Assembly (NCBI RefSeq): GCF_000715075.1
Contig: NC_134082.1
Location: 106,866,399 to 106,930,398, forward strand
Direction: 5' to 3'
Length of the DNA: 64,000 nucleotides
Origin: Nicotiana tabacum
Lineage: Eukaryota > Streptophyta > Magnoliopsida > Solanales > Solanaceae
Shown: positions 10,667 to 22,801 of the stretch, in pieces
How positions within the stretch are numbered: position 1 is the stretch's first letter
Layout: each line of letters begins with the position of its first letter
Notes under the pieces: model-generated
Seen by the model: the letters and a program-made list of their open reading frames with translations, nothing else
Databases searched by the model: none
Told to the model about the DNA's origin: nothing
Translations under genes and position numbers: made by a program

Positions 10667-11839
10667 TTACAGCCTTATGTACACCTAATTTTCGGAAAAC
10701 AAAAGAATCTACATTACTTTGAGACCAGGGAATAAAAATGTATCCAGACTCAAAAGAAAGTCCATCAACATGGAACTCCAAATTGTTAGACATACCTTTA
10801 AGGGGGTAGTACATATAAATGGAGCTCCAGATTGTTGTTCTTTGATGGTTTGTTGGGGACAAATGGATTCGCTGCAATTGAATCTTTTACATGTCAGATT
10901 AACCCGAAAAACATAAGCTAGAGTAAACTTTCCCACCAAAGCAAATCGGTAAAAAACCTGTATGACTAACCAGTAGAGTAGATATTTAAGTTACGTGAAA
11001 GTAAGTATGAACACTATTAATTCTTTTGGATGGGATGGAAAAGAAAGCGTGTGATAGATAACTACCAAAAGGCTTGCAAAACTCAAAAAAAAAAAGTAAA
11101 TTGATTAAGCTAAGAAGTAAAAGACAAAGATGGAACAACTATGGCCGACTGCGCTACTTCCCGCAATCTGCAGGGAGCCAACAACTTTGTCTTCAATATT
11201 GCAATCTCCTTTGTCTTCTTTCAGTAATTTTGATTGTATCAAAAATCCTAACCCATTTGTGCACATCTTCTTTCAATAATAACTTACCAAACATTTAAAG
11301 AGCAAGAGATGAACACACAAAGAAAAGGAGCAGAAGATTGAGAGAGAGAGATGAAATAGAAAAGAGGAGCAGAATATAGATAGCTAGAGAGAGAGGGGGG
11401 AGATCGAGATCGTACCTGTTGCGAACCGCGAGAGAAAGCAAAAGCTAGAAATCAGACGCAACTCACAGCGAGAGAGCTGGAGAGATTTGTCTATGGTTTG
11501 TCTTAGTTGAAGTAAGGTTTGAAAATGGTGGATTTTAGATTTCTAAACCTAAAACTAAAAAGGGAAACAACTGGGTGTAAGCGGGTAACCAAAAAAATGG
11601 GGGGAAAGGAACGTATAGTGAAAATAAAAGGTGGGAGATATTAAAAAAATAACTAAGAATAAAGGGAAGTAAAATTTTACAACTATATTTATGTAATAAA
11701 TAATATATATATATATTGTAATATTTTCAAGGGAATTCATCTTTTAGCATTAATTAACAATAAAATTAATATTAATAATTTAAAATAAATCGTAAGCTAA
11801 TGTTATTATTAATTTACAAGCTAATTACTACTAAACCAC

Positions 11840-13400
11840 TTTCACGTAATTAATTAATAGTCTAATCAATCACTAATATTATTTAAGGATACCACTAATG
11901 CACTTCTACTTAGTGTAGTTATCATTTTATAAACTAAACAATGAGTAATATTTCTTAAGACATTGCTAATACACTTCTACTTAGTAGAATTTTCAGTGTA
12001 TAGGCTAATCAATCACTAATTTTTCTTACTGGTATTACTAATACACTTTTACCTAGTGTAATTCTCAATGTATAAGCTAATCAATCAGTAATAGTTCTTA
12101 AGAATACTATTAATACACTTCTACTTAATTAGTCTAATTATTAATACATGGGCTAATCAATCATCAATATTACTTAAGGATACCACTAATACGCATCTAC
12201 TTTCTGTAATTATCCATTTATAAGCTAACCAATCACTAACATTTCTTATTGATATATTTCTAATACACTTTTGCTGACTGTGAGAACTAAGAATACTTCC
12301 AATATACTTCTAATATATATGTACTTTAAGGATACCACTAATACGTAGCTACTTTTTGTAGTTATCAATTTATAACCAAATTAATCGCTAACATTTCTCA
12401 CATATAACCTAATCAATTAGTAATAGTTCTTAAGACTACTACTGATAAACTTTTACTTAATCAGTGTAATTACTAATAGATAGGCTAATCAATCATTAAC
12501 ATTACTTAAGCATACCACTGATATGCATCTGCTTTATGTAATTATCAATTTATAAGTTAATCAATCGCTAATATTTCTTACTGATATTACTAATACACTC
12601 CTACTTAGTGTAATTCTTAATGCATAAGATAATGAATCAGTAATAGTTTTTAAGACTATATTAATACATACTTAATTAGTATAATTATCAATGTATAGGC
12701 TAATGAATCACTAGCGTTACTTTAGAATACGACTAATATTAATTAACGATACCACTAATAAACATCCACTTACTTTAATTATCAAACTAAAGATAAACAA
12801 TCACAAACATTTCTCACAAATATCATTAATAAACTTCTATTTAGTGTATAATTATCAATGTATTGGCTAATCAATCACTAACGTTACTTATATAAGGATA
12901 CCACTAGTTCACTAATTGTTAACGTTACTTAAGGACACCATGCATTAATACACTTCTACTTACAGTAATTATCAATTTATAAGATAAATCATCACTAATA
13001 TTTCTTGCGGAAACAACTAATACACTTCTTCTTAGTGTGTAAATATTAACGTATAGGTTAATCTATGTAGTTAAGGATACTACAAATTTACTTTTACTTT
13101 GTGTGTATATAAATTACTAAGCTAACGTTACTTAAGGAGACCATGCATTAATACACTTCTACTTACGGTAATTATCAATTTATAAGATAAACTATCACTA
13201 ATATTTCTTACGGAAACAACTGATACACTTCTTCTTAGTGTGTAATTATTAATGTATAGGTTAATCTATATAGTTAAGGATACTACAAATTTACTTTTAC
13301 TTTGTGTGATTATAAATTACTAAGCTAATTTCCACCAATATATTTTTAAGTAGTGTATTACCTCTACTTAGTGTAAATTTCAATAAATTGGCTAATCAAC
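11840..13400. repeat. Internal satellite array of the CACTA element
   Basis: About twenty diverged tandem units of roughly 70-80 bp share the blocks GGCTAATCAATCACTAA, TTCTTA, and ACTAATACACTTCTACTTAGTGTAATTATCAATGTATA. A 203 bp block of about three units is duplicated again in tandem (12923-13125 and 13126-13327). The array is AT-rich and non-coding and fills most of the element's right half. Confidence 0.85.
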
Positions 13401-13431
13401 CACTAAGATAATTAAGTAAATACTTATCGAG

Positions 13432-13900
13432 GGACTTACCGACAGTCTCCTTCGGTATTGTGTAATAAAAAATACAAAATAATGATCTATAAGATTATAT
13501 ATTTAAATTACCGACGGAAGTCCATCGGTATTGTAAGAACAAAATTCAAATTATTATGTAAATGCAGTAGGATTGACTACGTCAATAACTTTATTTTCTT
13601 TTTCATTTTTTTTTTAAAAGTACCGAGAAACACCGTCAGTACCTAAAAAAAATAATTCAAAAATATAAATACAAAATGTTCCGAGGGAGTCCGTCGGTAA
13701 ATTACCAACGGAGTTTGTCGATACGCCATTTAAATTTTGACCGGTCAAAATATCATTATTTACCGACAGAAGTCCGTCGGTTCTTTTTTAAAAAAATTAG
13801 AAATTAAAAAGCTCAAAAGTACCGAGAGACTCCATCGGAAAGTCCTTCGGAATATCGACGGAAAAAAGTCCGGCGATCCTGTTCCGTCGGTAAACAGATA
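13432..13900. repeat. CACTA right subterminal repeats
   Basis: This is the counterpart of 8205-8700, with repeated ACCGACGGAAGTCCGTCGGT and variants up to the right terminus. The same motif in both ends and its absence from the flanks support the element boundaries. Confidence 0.85.
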
Positions 13901-13915
13901 TTTTTAGTTGTGTAT

Positions 13916-14934
13916 TTTCCCTCTTTTATATATATATAAATAGTTAGAGGACAGGGAAAGATAAGTCCAAAAGAATTAAATCAATTATATCCTCATCCAA
14001 TTTCTTTTCAGAATAAATGGTTAACTTGGATTGTGCAACTTGTGGCTACTATTTTGCTCCTCAAAACTGATGTTTATGTCCCAGACCAAGTTTGGCATGC
14101 ACGAGTATGTTGGCCCTTTCCTGTCTCAATGATTTAGTTTTAGTTTATAGGAGTGAGAAGTAAAAAATATAACAAATGATATCTTCTTGGAGAATTATTA
14201 AAATTTGAAACCACGAAATAATATGTGATATATGGTCTTGTGTCGTAGACTCGTAGGAAATAGGAAATATAGTGTTGTGGCCATAGTAAGGTTTGGGATT
14301 ATGTGTAGGCTGACTGTCTGGTAGCTAACATAATTGGGTATCGGCTAGATACACAATCTATGTTATAGGGAGGACAAAGTGACAGGCATCCAAATTTTGG
14401 CAAATAAGTACTTTAATTTTGGAGTTAGGACAAGTATGGGAGGCATCCAATTTTGGTAACTTTGCTTCTTATTATTCCTATTCTCTCCCTATATAGCTGC
14501 CGCTACACATGCAAATTACATTTACATGATATAGTTTAATTGGATATGAAGTTTAAAAAATAAAGAAAGAGTTTTAAAATTTATAATTTTCTACATATGT
14601 TATTCCAATAAGTTTTTTGAAATTTGTAATCTTAATCATGACATAAAATTTGTGCTGCTATAAAAAAGGATATTAAGAGTAAAATGAAAAGTTCAAGTCA
14701 AATTATTTCTAAATTTAAAAAAATATCATTTTCTTTAACGAACCAATAAAGAAATAATATCTTTTCCTTTTAATGGAGGGTTATAGTTTCTAACAACAAA
14801 TATAGCTTTATGTTACCAAAGCGTGCATATAGTGTGTGTTGGCTAGACACCAGGGGTACGAACTACGAAGATGTTAATGTAACAATGTAATAGGTAGGAC
14901 AATTGAGGGAGGCATCCAAATTTGGCAATTCGCG
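13916..14934. other. Unassigned sequence with repeated promoter-like modules
   Basis: No ORF or known element is visible. It holds repeated copies of a module containing GGCTAGATA...GAGGCATCCAAATTTTGGCAA at 14338-14400, about 14430-14460 and 14845-14930. One copy is followed by a TATA-like CCCTATATAGC at 14489-14499. A related module lies right of the MULE at 23338-23460, so this sequence was continuous before the MULE inserted. Confidence 0.5.
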
Positions 14935-14944
14935 TCCTATTATA

Positions 14945-15158
14945 GAGTGCGGAACCAAAATGTGGTTTTTTTTTTTACTCAAAATACGTAAATAAGTGTA
15001 AAAAAAAAAGTTACCAAACTATATATAATGCCACAAATAGTGACGCTATACAGTAACGTTAACTGCACCGTTACTATATAGCGCCACTATTTGTGGCGTT
15101 ATACTGACACACCTTACATAGCGCCATTAATAGTGGCGCTATACCCCTTATTACCTGA
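14945..15158 (+). repeat. MULE left terminal inverted repeat
   Basis: This pairs with 22994-23207 over 214 bases with only a few mismatches, for example ACGTAAAT versus ACGCAAAT. It includes a poly-T run followed by ACTCAAAATACG and two to three TAGCGCC hairpins. Confidence 0.95.
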
Positions 15159-15660
15159 ACACATAGCGCCATTAATAGTGGCGCTATACCCCTTAATAAA
15201 AATCCTCCGTCTTCTTCTTCTTCGTTCCATCTCCCTCATTTCTCATTTCTGGTCCACCACCACCACCACCACCACCGATTCTGCCCCAATTCTTTTAAAA
15301 AAAATTGGGTCCCCCCGTCACATAAAAGTTGAATATTGGTGGTCCCACTGTCGAGTAGAGCTTCGTGTTATTGTGGATTCACTCTTCCGGAGTCAAAATT
15401 TCGATCTATTTACATTCCGAAAATTCTAAATCGAGGTATTTCGATTTATTTTAAGTTGACACTTTTATAACAATGCATATTACTTGATTTGTATGTGTTC
15501 TATTTCGGTTTGTGTTTATTTTTTCCGAAACTAGCATGTTAAATTTTATCCGAATTTAATTTTAGTGTTGTATAAAAATATGTAAATTAGTCTAAAAAAT
15601 GTGTTTGTTAATATCCTCATGTATATTTATGTGTTTTTATGCCGTTTAGTTTAGATTATT

Positions 15661-15780
15661 TTTTAGCGTAGTAAAATGTAGACCTTTTTAGCGTAGTAAA
15701 ACGTAGACCTTTTTAGCGTAGTAAAACGTAGACCCTTTTAGCGTAGTAAAATGTAGAGCCTTGTAGCGTAGTATTGTGTA
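15661..15780. repeat. Short tandem repeat in MULE 5' spacer
   Basis: Four to five direct copies of a unit of about 25-26 bp, TTTTAGCGTAGTAAAACGTAGACC, with small variations. It lies upstream of the plant-mobile-domain gene. Confidence 0.85.
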
Positions 15781-15802
15781 GTAATTGTTTAATTATCTTA
15801 TA

Positions 15803-16060
15803 TTCTAGCACGAAACCCATAATTATATATATAATTCTTACAATTAATTTATTACAATTAAGTTATTAAAAAATATGAATAAAAATTATTAAAAAAACAT
15901 AAAATTATTAATGATAGTTTGGTACCACTGGGCCTCAGAAAATCTAGCACGAAACCCATAAGTATATATATAATTTTTACAATTAAGTTGTTAAAAAATA
16001 TGAATTTAAATTATAAAAAACACACATAAATTTTAATGATAGTTATTAAAAATTATGAAT
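15803..16060. repeat. 140 bp direct duplication upstream of PMD gene
   Basis: TCTAGCACGAAACCCATAA starts at 15803 and again at 15943, and each copy is followed by the same AT-rich tail ending in ATGATAGTT. The second copy leads directly into the presumed splice acceptor or leader of the plant-mobile-domain gene. Confidence 0.8.
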
Positions 16061-16074
16061 TTGCAGTTGACGAC

Positions 16075-18642
16075 ATGGATGCACCTATACATCCCGGCCC
16101 TCGGACGTCGGAGCTACTACCCCTACAGCCCCAGCATAGATCCGAGCATATATGGGGGGAGAGTTGCTTACGCAGACTTTTCGGGGCAGGAGAGTGGATT
16201 TATTGTGGGAGTTTTTGACTCCTCCCCGCGTTCTACATCCCCGTGTGGTCCATCACCTGGAGGAGATGGGATTATATAGAATCATTAGCATTGGCCGGAT
16301 ACAGCTCGACTATGATTTGATCACGGCGTTGATTGAGCGGTGGCGACCGGAGACGCACACTTTCCATCTGCCCATCGGCGAAGCCACCATCACACTCCAG
16401 GACGTCGAGATTTTATATGGCCTGTCCACCGATGGCTTGCCAGTTTTACTGCCTGGGAATATGAGATATTTTAACCGGGCTTCATATATGGATATGCTGC
16501 ACAGGCTCACGGGCTTCAGGTCCGAGGACCCAGATGTAGCAATTGGGAGCAATCTTATGCAGTTGGTCCCCATTAGAGACCACTTGGTGCAGATCCACGA
16601 TACTATCACCGACGACTCAGCGGAGGTGGATGTGGAGCAATATACGAGGCTGTTGTTGCTCCTTCTATTTGGGGGGGTCTTGTTCCCGAACACTTCGGGG
16701 AACCTAGTGAGCCTCTGTTTTCTGCATCATATTGCGGACTTCGATGATACAGTCAGCTACAGCTGGGGTGGTGTTGTCCTATCTTTTTTGTACATGCAGA
16801 TGTGCCGGGCATCCATGGGCACACAGAGAGACGTTTCTGGCTTTCTGCCACTTCTACAGGTGACAACTTATTCAAATAATTTGTCGTTTAGTTACAATTC
16901 TACCTTGTTATAGTTAATCTTTACGTCAACTTTGTGTTTTAGGTTTGGGTGTGGGTGCGATTTCTGCAACTTCGGCCACCTCTACCACAGCTACCGGCTA
17001 ATGTACATATTCCTGATCTCCCTCTAGCTTGTAGGTGGGTATTGCGTCGTAGACTTGCACGAGAGTATCATGGCCATCATAATCTCCCCTTTTGTAGGGA
17101 TGTGTTTGATTTTCTGGAGGATGCACAGGTGAATATCTAACTAAACTTACCAATTATTGCTTAACTAGGTGTTGCGCATACTAACGGTTTGTGTTATTAT
17201 TTGATAGTTCATCTGGACGTCGTACAGCGAAGAGCTGATAGGTACACTGCCAGCTTATTGCACGCACGGCCGCCATATTTGGAGGGCTTCCGTCCCTCTC
17301 ACGTGCCTCGATATTGTTGAGCATCATGCCTCAGAGCGAGTATTTCGTCAGTTTGGATTTCCGCAGTCTATACCGACTCGGCCTGCATGGGATCCTTTAC
17401 ATTATGAGAGGGATGATCGGATGAGAGTGGACGACACATTTATTGATTGGCTGATAGCGCAGTTGGGTATTTGGGACAGCCGAGGGGACTTGACCCCAGC
17501 TCCGCAACACTTTCCTATCGAAGTTTATATGGAATGGTACCGCACTGTTTCCCGACTTTTTATCGGGAACCCAGTTCATCAGGTAGATGGTCGGTACGTC
17601 TCATACGCCGGGAGACATGAGGCTCTGGTATGTTTTCTGTTATTATCAATTACATTAATAGTAATTTCTAGTCAAATACGTAGTTTATATTAAAAACTTT
17701 TGTGCAGGCGATTGGATTGCATACCGTATATCGTATGGGGCAGGAGATGCAGAGTTATGTCCACGATCCTGTGATCATGCAGGACTATAGTCGTCGCTTA
17801 ATGGATGTGGCTGCCCAGACACTGCAGCGAGGCCGATCGGATCAGCGTTTGGCACACCAGCCAGATTATGTTGACCCAGCCACGTACCAGCGAGGTCGTG
17901 GTATGCCAAGGGGTGGTGGCCGACGAGCTGCTGCTGCTCCACGACGACCTGCTGATGTTGGACGATGTGGTCGTGGGCGGAGAGGAGGTCCCCAGCAAGG
18001 GGGCTTTGAGGCTCCTGCTGATGATGTTGCTGCTGATATGGGAGGTGGCATGCATGAGACCGACATGCCGTCTTACAGCCTTGGCATTTATGACACTCCA
18101 AGGACGTCGCAGGTGACCCCATCGGGTCAATTCTTGATCACGGGCTCGGATTTTCAAGGAGTGGAGTTGGGTAAATATTTCCCTGGCCCGTCTACCACTG
18201 ATGAGTCTCGACCGATCCGAGATTTTGATAGTGGGCACCGACTGAGTTATGGCAGCTCATCACATGCGCAGGTATGAGTTTATTAGTATTTATTTTATTA
18301 TTGTTTTTACTATAACTTATTTATTTTCTTTAACTTTATTAATTTACTTTTTTAGGCTTCATGCGATGCTGCGACAGATGACTACATTCAGGATCCAGAC
18401 ACGATTATGGTAAGACAATATAAATTTTTGTGAATTGTTATGTAGTTTTCTATACTAAGTTTGATATTATTATGTAGCCTTCTACTGGACCTGACAGCAC
18501 CACCGGTACATGTCATCCTGTGCCGCATCCGGCCATAAGGAGAAGACTTGATGATGATGATCCTGATAGCGTACCCGGGCGACAGGGGATGCGCCTCAGG
18601 CCAACGGCTACTTTGAGACACACCGGATGCGGGACACATTGA
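16075..18642 (+). pseudogene. Plant mobile domain (MAIN-like) gene, six exons, one frameshift
   Basis: Exons are 16075-16859, 16943-17128, 17208-17627, 17708-18271, 18356-18409 and 18478-18642, all with GT-AG introns of 68-84 bases. The joined length is one base short of 725 codons. It opens MDAPIHPGPRTSELL and contains ERWRPETHTFHLPIGEATIT, YGLSTDGLPV and GVLFPNTSGNLVSL, typical of the plant mobile domain (PF10536, shared with Arabidopsis MAIN and MAIL1). The last three exons encode a variable tail with an Arg/Gly-rich stretch (RGRGMPRGGGRR) near 17890-17990. The frame breaks in a six-G run at 16154-16159; one extra G would restore it. The break may be real or an assembly error. The biochemical role of transposon-borne copies is unknown. 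Confidence 0.92.
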
Positions 18643-18934
18643 TTCGGTCTTCCATTTTTATGTTTTTTGGTGTAAATAATATTTTTGTATACATTAACAA
18701 CAATATTTAGTCGAATATGACAGTTACTTTTTTTTAGTTCTCATTTCGTTTTATAGTATTTGGTATAGTAACACAACAACTTAAACTTAACTTCCACTTA
18801 AATTAAAATAAAATTTAGTACAACAAACAAGGAAAACATTACTACAACACAAACACAAACATAACATGCCAACATAATAAAAATACATGACATATGAAAA
18901 TGACACTAAACACATACACGCCAATGCTCCATCC

Positions 18935-19396
18935 TCAGTTGTCATTTATTCTTCGCTCCAACCACTTAAATCGTTCTTCCATTTGTTCTTTTTCTTCTTC
19001 TAACTCTTTCACTCTTGCCTTCACCTCCGCAAGTTCCCGTTTATATTTTTCGTTGCGTTCCTTGTGTGCTTCACAATTCCATTCTGCTCTCCATTTTTTA
19101 TCTTCCACCTCCTTCAGTTTCTCCCTCATTTCTGTAATAATTCTATCTCCCTCCTTTTGTATTCTATGCTGGTATAACAACATATTATGAAATTCCTGTA
19201 ATCTATCCCTGTAGCTTTCCTGATAACATGGTTCCTCAGCCCATTCATCAAATTCACAAGTAGGTTCGTCGGGTTGCTTGTACAACTTGTTCATACAACA
19301 CCAATAGCGGCGTCCAACGTTAGCACCTTCCCACCCACAATCCATCATGCATGGTTTTCCACATAAGCAAATTGGTGGACGACCAGGTTGAGCCAT
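18935..19396 (-). CDS. GRF-type zinc-finger, coiled-coil protein
   Basis: An intact 153-residue frame. Residues 10-50 hold the GRF zinc-finger pattern: CLCGKPC, then GRRYWCC and CEFDEWAEEPC. GRF fingers are known nucleic-acid-binding modules. Residues ~60-150 are rich in Glu/Lys/Arg with heptad-like spacing and probably form a coiled coil (KELEEEKEQMEERFKWLERR). It ends without the membrane segment seen in some plant relatives. It converges on the plant-mobile-domain gene, about 290 bp away, and lies downstream of the transposase gene on the same strand. It is the only undamaged gene in the MULE. A role in transposition is inferred only from its position. Confidence 0.82.
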   Translation of the reverse strand: MAQPGRPPICLCGKPCMMDCGWEGANVGRRYWCCMNKLYKQPDEPTCEFDEWAEEPCYQESYRDRLQEFHNMLLYQHRIQKEGDRIITEMREKLKEVEDKKWRAEWNCEAHKERNEKYKRELAEVKARVKELEEEKEQMEERFKWLERRINDN

Positions 19397-19848
19397 TTGT
19401 GAAATATTTGCTTATAATAAAAACCTTACTTACTTTTAATGAAATATTTCTCGGGGGAAATTTTAGCACACAAAATAACTACAATGACCCCATTATTTAT
19501 AGGCTAAACAACACACATATAGCGCCATATCTAATGGCGTTATATCATGATGTTGACAAGACGATTTTATGTCAGCCGGTCACACATATCTAATGGCGTC
19601 ATATCATGATGTTTTCAGCTTTTTCAGTTCGACAAGACAAGACACACATAGCGCCATATGTATATTTTGTGTATTAAATGTCGTGATAGCGACAAGACAA
19701 CACACATAATAAATATACCGATAATTATATTAAATTATTATTTAAATAGGTAAAAAGGGAAAGTACAAATCATAATTAACAAACAAGAAAATATTATTTC
19801 ATAAATACTTAAATCGTATACATAACAACTAATTATTACAACATGAAC
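19397..19848. other. MULE spacer with hairpin motifs
   Basis: This spacer separates the transposase 3' end from the GRF gene. It holds copies of the MULE hairpin motif, e.g. ATAGCGCCATATCTAATGGCGTTAT at 19518-19542 and partial copies near 19586 and 19646, with a repeated ATATCATGATGTT after two of them. Confidence 0.7.
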
Positions 19849-22801
19849 TCATGGGAAGTTAGGTACAATAGAAGAACACCCGCACTGAGCTTGATTATTG
19901 TTGCCACCCAAAGGACATTTTCTACGGCCGTGGCCTGTTTGCGAGCATATACCACATTTGTTTGCATATACGATATCACTAACATCCATTTGGTTCCGTA
20001 TACGCGTTCTCTTCTGCACCTGTCTTTTACGCAAATAGGACTTGTTACACACCATTTTAAATGGTTCTGGGGGCCAGTAATGCTCAGAACCCACTGGTTG
20101 CAACTGACCACTATATGTGTTTAGGTATTTGGAAACACTATATTGTTGATCAATATAGTTGGTCTCCGCATAATCAACACGTTGAAAACACTTGATGGCA
20201 TGTGAACAAGGCATGTGGTAGATTGACCATTTCCCACATGAGCATAACCTTGTGGATTCATTTACAGTATGTACATTATTACCCCGATTATTATGGATAG
20301 CGGTGCGAACTTCAAAAATACCTCGTTCGTTATCATATTGCAAAAAGGAATGCCAATGTGCTCGCCGTCTGTATTTCTCTAATCTCTTCATAGGCATTAG
20401 CATAAATTCAACACCCCTTTCCATCAATTCCGTTGCAGCTGCAGACCGTTGTACAAACCTCTCCGCCATCTGCTTGAACGACATACGCACCATGGCTGTG
20501 ACGGGCAATCCTCTTGCTGACTTTAATAACCCGTTGAAGGATTCTGACACGTTTGTAGTAAGAATTCCCCAGCGTCTGCCACCATCTGCATGCAACGTCC
20601 ACTTTTCAGGATCATGTCGCATTAACCAACGATATGCTGCATCATCTTCTTGCCTGATAGAATCCATATGCCTCCGGAATTTATGTTGTTGGTGGTCTGT
20701 TGCTGCCATCCACATCAAATCATGTAGATTTTTTTTGGGATGTGCCTTCTTGAAATTGGCCTTAAAGTGCCTCACACAGTAACAGTGGTATGCATAAGGT
20801 TCTTGCCAGGCAGGAAGGTTCTCCACAGAACTTAATATACCCCCGTGCCGATCAGATATTAGACAAATACCTGAACGATGTTTGATAACGTGCTCTTTCA
20901 AGTGGTTCAAAAACATTGTCCACGTCTATGTGCTTTCATTTGCACAAATAGCAAAGGCTAGAGGAAATATCTGTCCATTAGCATCCACTGCCACGGTTAT
21001 CAATAGCTAGATATCGTACTTTCCATAGACATGAGTTTCGTCTATGGATATTACGGGCCGGCAATACGGAAAACCATCAATTGCTGGCTTAAACGCCCAG
21101 AACACGTAATTGAATATATATTCTGGTTTACCCGGACTCCGCTCAAGCTTCCATTCAATAACTGTTCCGGGGTTAAAGTGCTGCAGTGCAGCCATGTAGC
21201 TAGGCAGATCTGCAAATGACTTATCCCAGTTACCATAGACTATTTCAAACGCTCTTTTGCGCCCAAGATATGCCTTTCTTTTAGTAATTGTGTGGCCATA
21301 TTCCTGGTAGACTGCTGTAATGCACTCTTTGATTTTATACCTTATGGACGCTTCGATGTGCGGAATAAGTACAAGAGATATCAAGTCAATATCCAAGTTG
21401 AAGTGATTCCCGTTGAAAGTGTCCATTTCGCATGTGTGGGTGGGAATGTATTTACCCACTTTCCACATACCTGTTTTCTTCTTCGACGCACGCAACATCC
21501 AATTACATGGCCAAAACCACCTGCGGCAAATAGCCTTGTATACCGTCGGACTTGACTCCGATACCTGCATCTCACGACACTCTTTAACATTGTGCATTTT
21601 ACAAGCCCTGCTTACGCGTGCTTTATCAGGAAAAAGCATCCCCTTTGCAAGCACCGTTGGTCTAGACTCATCCCACATTACTGTCCGGATTTCATCAAAA
21701 TCCCTTGTGAGAGCTTCCACATCCGGCACGGCTGGCAAGTTATCAATATAAGGAATCTCCCTTGAATGAAACGACACTTCAGACTCGTTCACTTTTCGTC
21801 TATGGGGGGCTCTCTTCAAATCGGGTCCTTCCTCCTCGTCCTCTTCATCACCATGCTCACGAGCAAATGGTGTCTCGTCTCCCGATTCATCGGCATTGTT
21901 ATCGTAATCGATGTTCTCTTCCTCACTCTGTTCATCTGCCAGATCCTGATGTAATACGTCGTTTTCGGGCAATTGAGTGAGTACGGGTAGTTCAACTTGA
22001 TCGTTTTCACTGCACATTTCAACAAAAATATAAGCTACTAAATTAATAAATGCTTTATATATGGCTGTAGCTTTTCACTTACAAGTCGTAATGTGATGAC
22101 ATTCCATGATGGACGTTTTCAGTTAGGTGATGACTACCGGATGGGCCACTTGTAAAATTCATATCCGGCCGGTACCCCCTATTAAATAAATGAGCGTTAA
22201 AATTAATTCAATACGCAAAAGTATACATAATTAACACAAATGAAAATTGAAGTTTACCACTCTTCTTGTGAATTATGGAAAGCAGGGTATAAATTATTTT
22301 CTCACTGCTCATTTGCCGACGGTGATAAATTTAAATCAAGAAAAAACCTTTCATCCGGAACATGTCCGGCAAAAACTGATCCAGAATAACCACCCGATGA
22401 CTGGGGGTTATCTCTACTACGCACAACCTCATTTTTTGGAACGTCTTCGACCTTCACGTACATCTCCAACATTGTGATTACAAAAATTTCCCGACATTCG
22501 TCCGGAGTCCTCAAGAAATTACTCAAAGTGTCATCATCGTCGATGTTAAACTCTGAGTAAAAAGCAACCCCTTGCGGCGTAACGGAATACGGATATCTTC
22601 CGGTTACTTTGAGTATCACTAAACGTTTTCTCACACTCATTTTTTTGCATAACAACGATATCAATGTTTCGTACTCCATTGAAAGTGGCAATTTAACATT
22701 ACACTTAGCAGGTAAACTGTAGCCCACAGAGTTATTCTCCATCACAACCTCACCCCCCCCCCCCAATATAATGATACTCTTATTCTACGTTCTTCAGACA
22801 T
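19849..22801 (-). pseudogene. MURA-type MULE transposase, three exons, broken
   Basis: Exons 22801-22258, 22178-22083 and 22009-19849 join in phase across GT-AG introns to about 934 codons. Exon 1 encodes the N-terminal MULE domain (YSLPAKCNVKLPLS, VTGRYPYSVTPQGVAFYSEF). Exon 2 is a short linker. Exon 3 has an acidic stretch, a DNA-binding region with CRRWFWPCNWMLRASKKK, the catalytic core (ISIDETHVYGKY, then LISDRHGGI), a SWIM zinc finger (CSCGKWSIYHMPCSHAIKC) and a zinc knuckle (CGICSQTGHGRRKC). Damage: a one-base frameshift in a 12-G run (22753-22764), in-frame TGA at 22302-22304, and TAG at 21007-21009 and 20926-20928. The third catalytic acidic residue is not obvious to me. The product would be inactive as it stands. 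Confidence 0.93.

Larger units (their letters stand above)
8185..13912. mobile_element. CACTA (En/Spm) transposon, 5728 bp
   Basis: The left end begins CACTACTAAAAATCACCTG. The right end, read inward on the minus strand, begins CACAACTAAAAATATCTG, and both continue TTTACCGACG. A perfect 3 bp target duplication TAT flanks the element (8182-8184, 13913-13915). Both subterminal regions are packed with CCGTCGGTA motifs in both orientations, the classic CACTA subterminal repeats. The coding part is short (8988-10442, minus), so the copy is non-autonomous. The right terminus has CACAA instead of CACTA, which may impair its mobility. Confidence 0.93.

Noticed and set aside
10662..10939. Overlapping 65-76 residue frames near the AT microsatellite
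   Set aside because: Both strands are open over the same stretch and no motif or splice link to the CACTA exons is visible.
16310..16693. 127-residue minus-strand frame
   Set aside because: Antisense to PMD exon 1, which has clear family motifs.
17775..18238. Several frames opposite and overlapping the PMD gene
   Set aside because: They are shadows of the GC-rich exon 4; the plus-strand frame with conserved splice sites explains the sequence.
20252..20782. 176-residue plus-strand frame
   Set aside because: Antisense to the catalytic and SWIM region of the MURA transposase.
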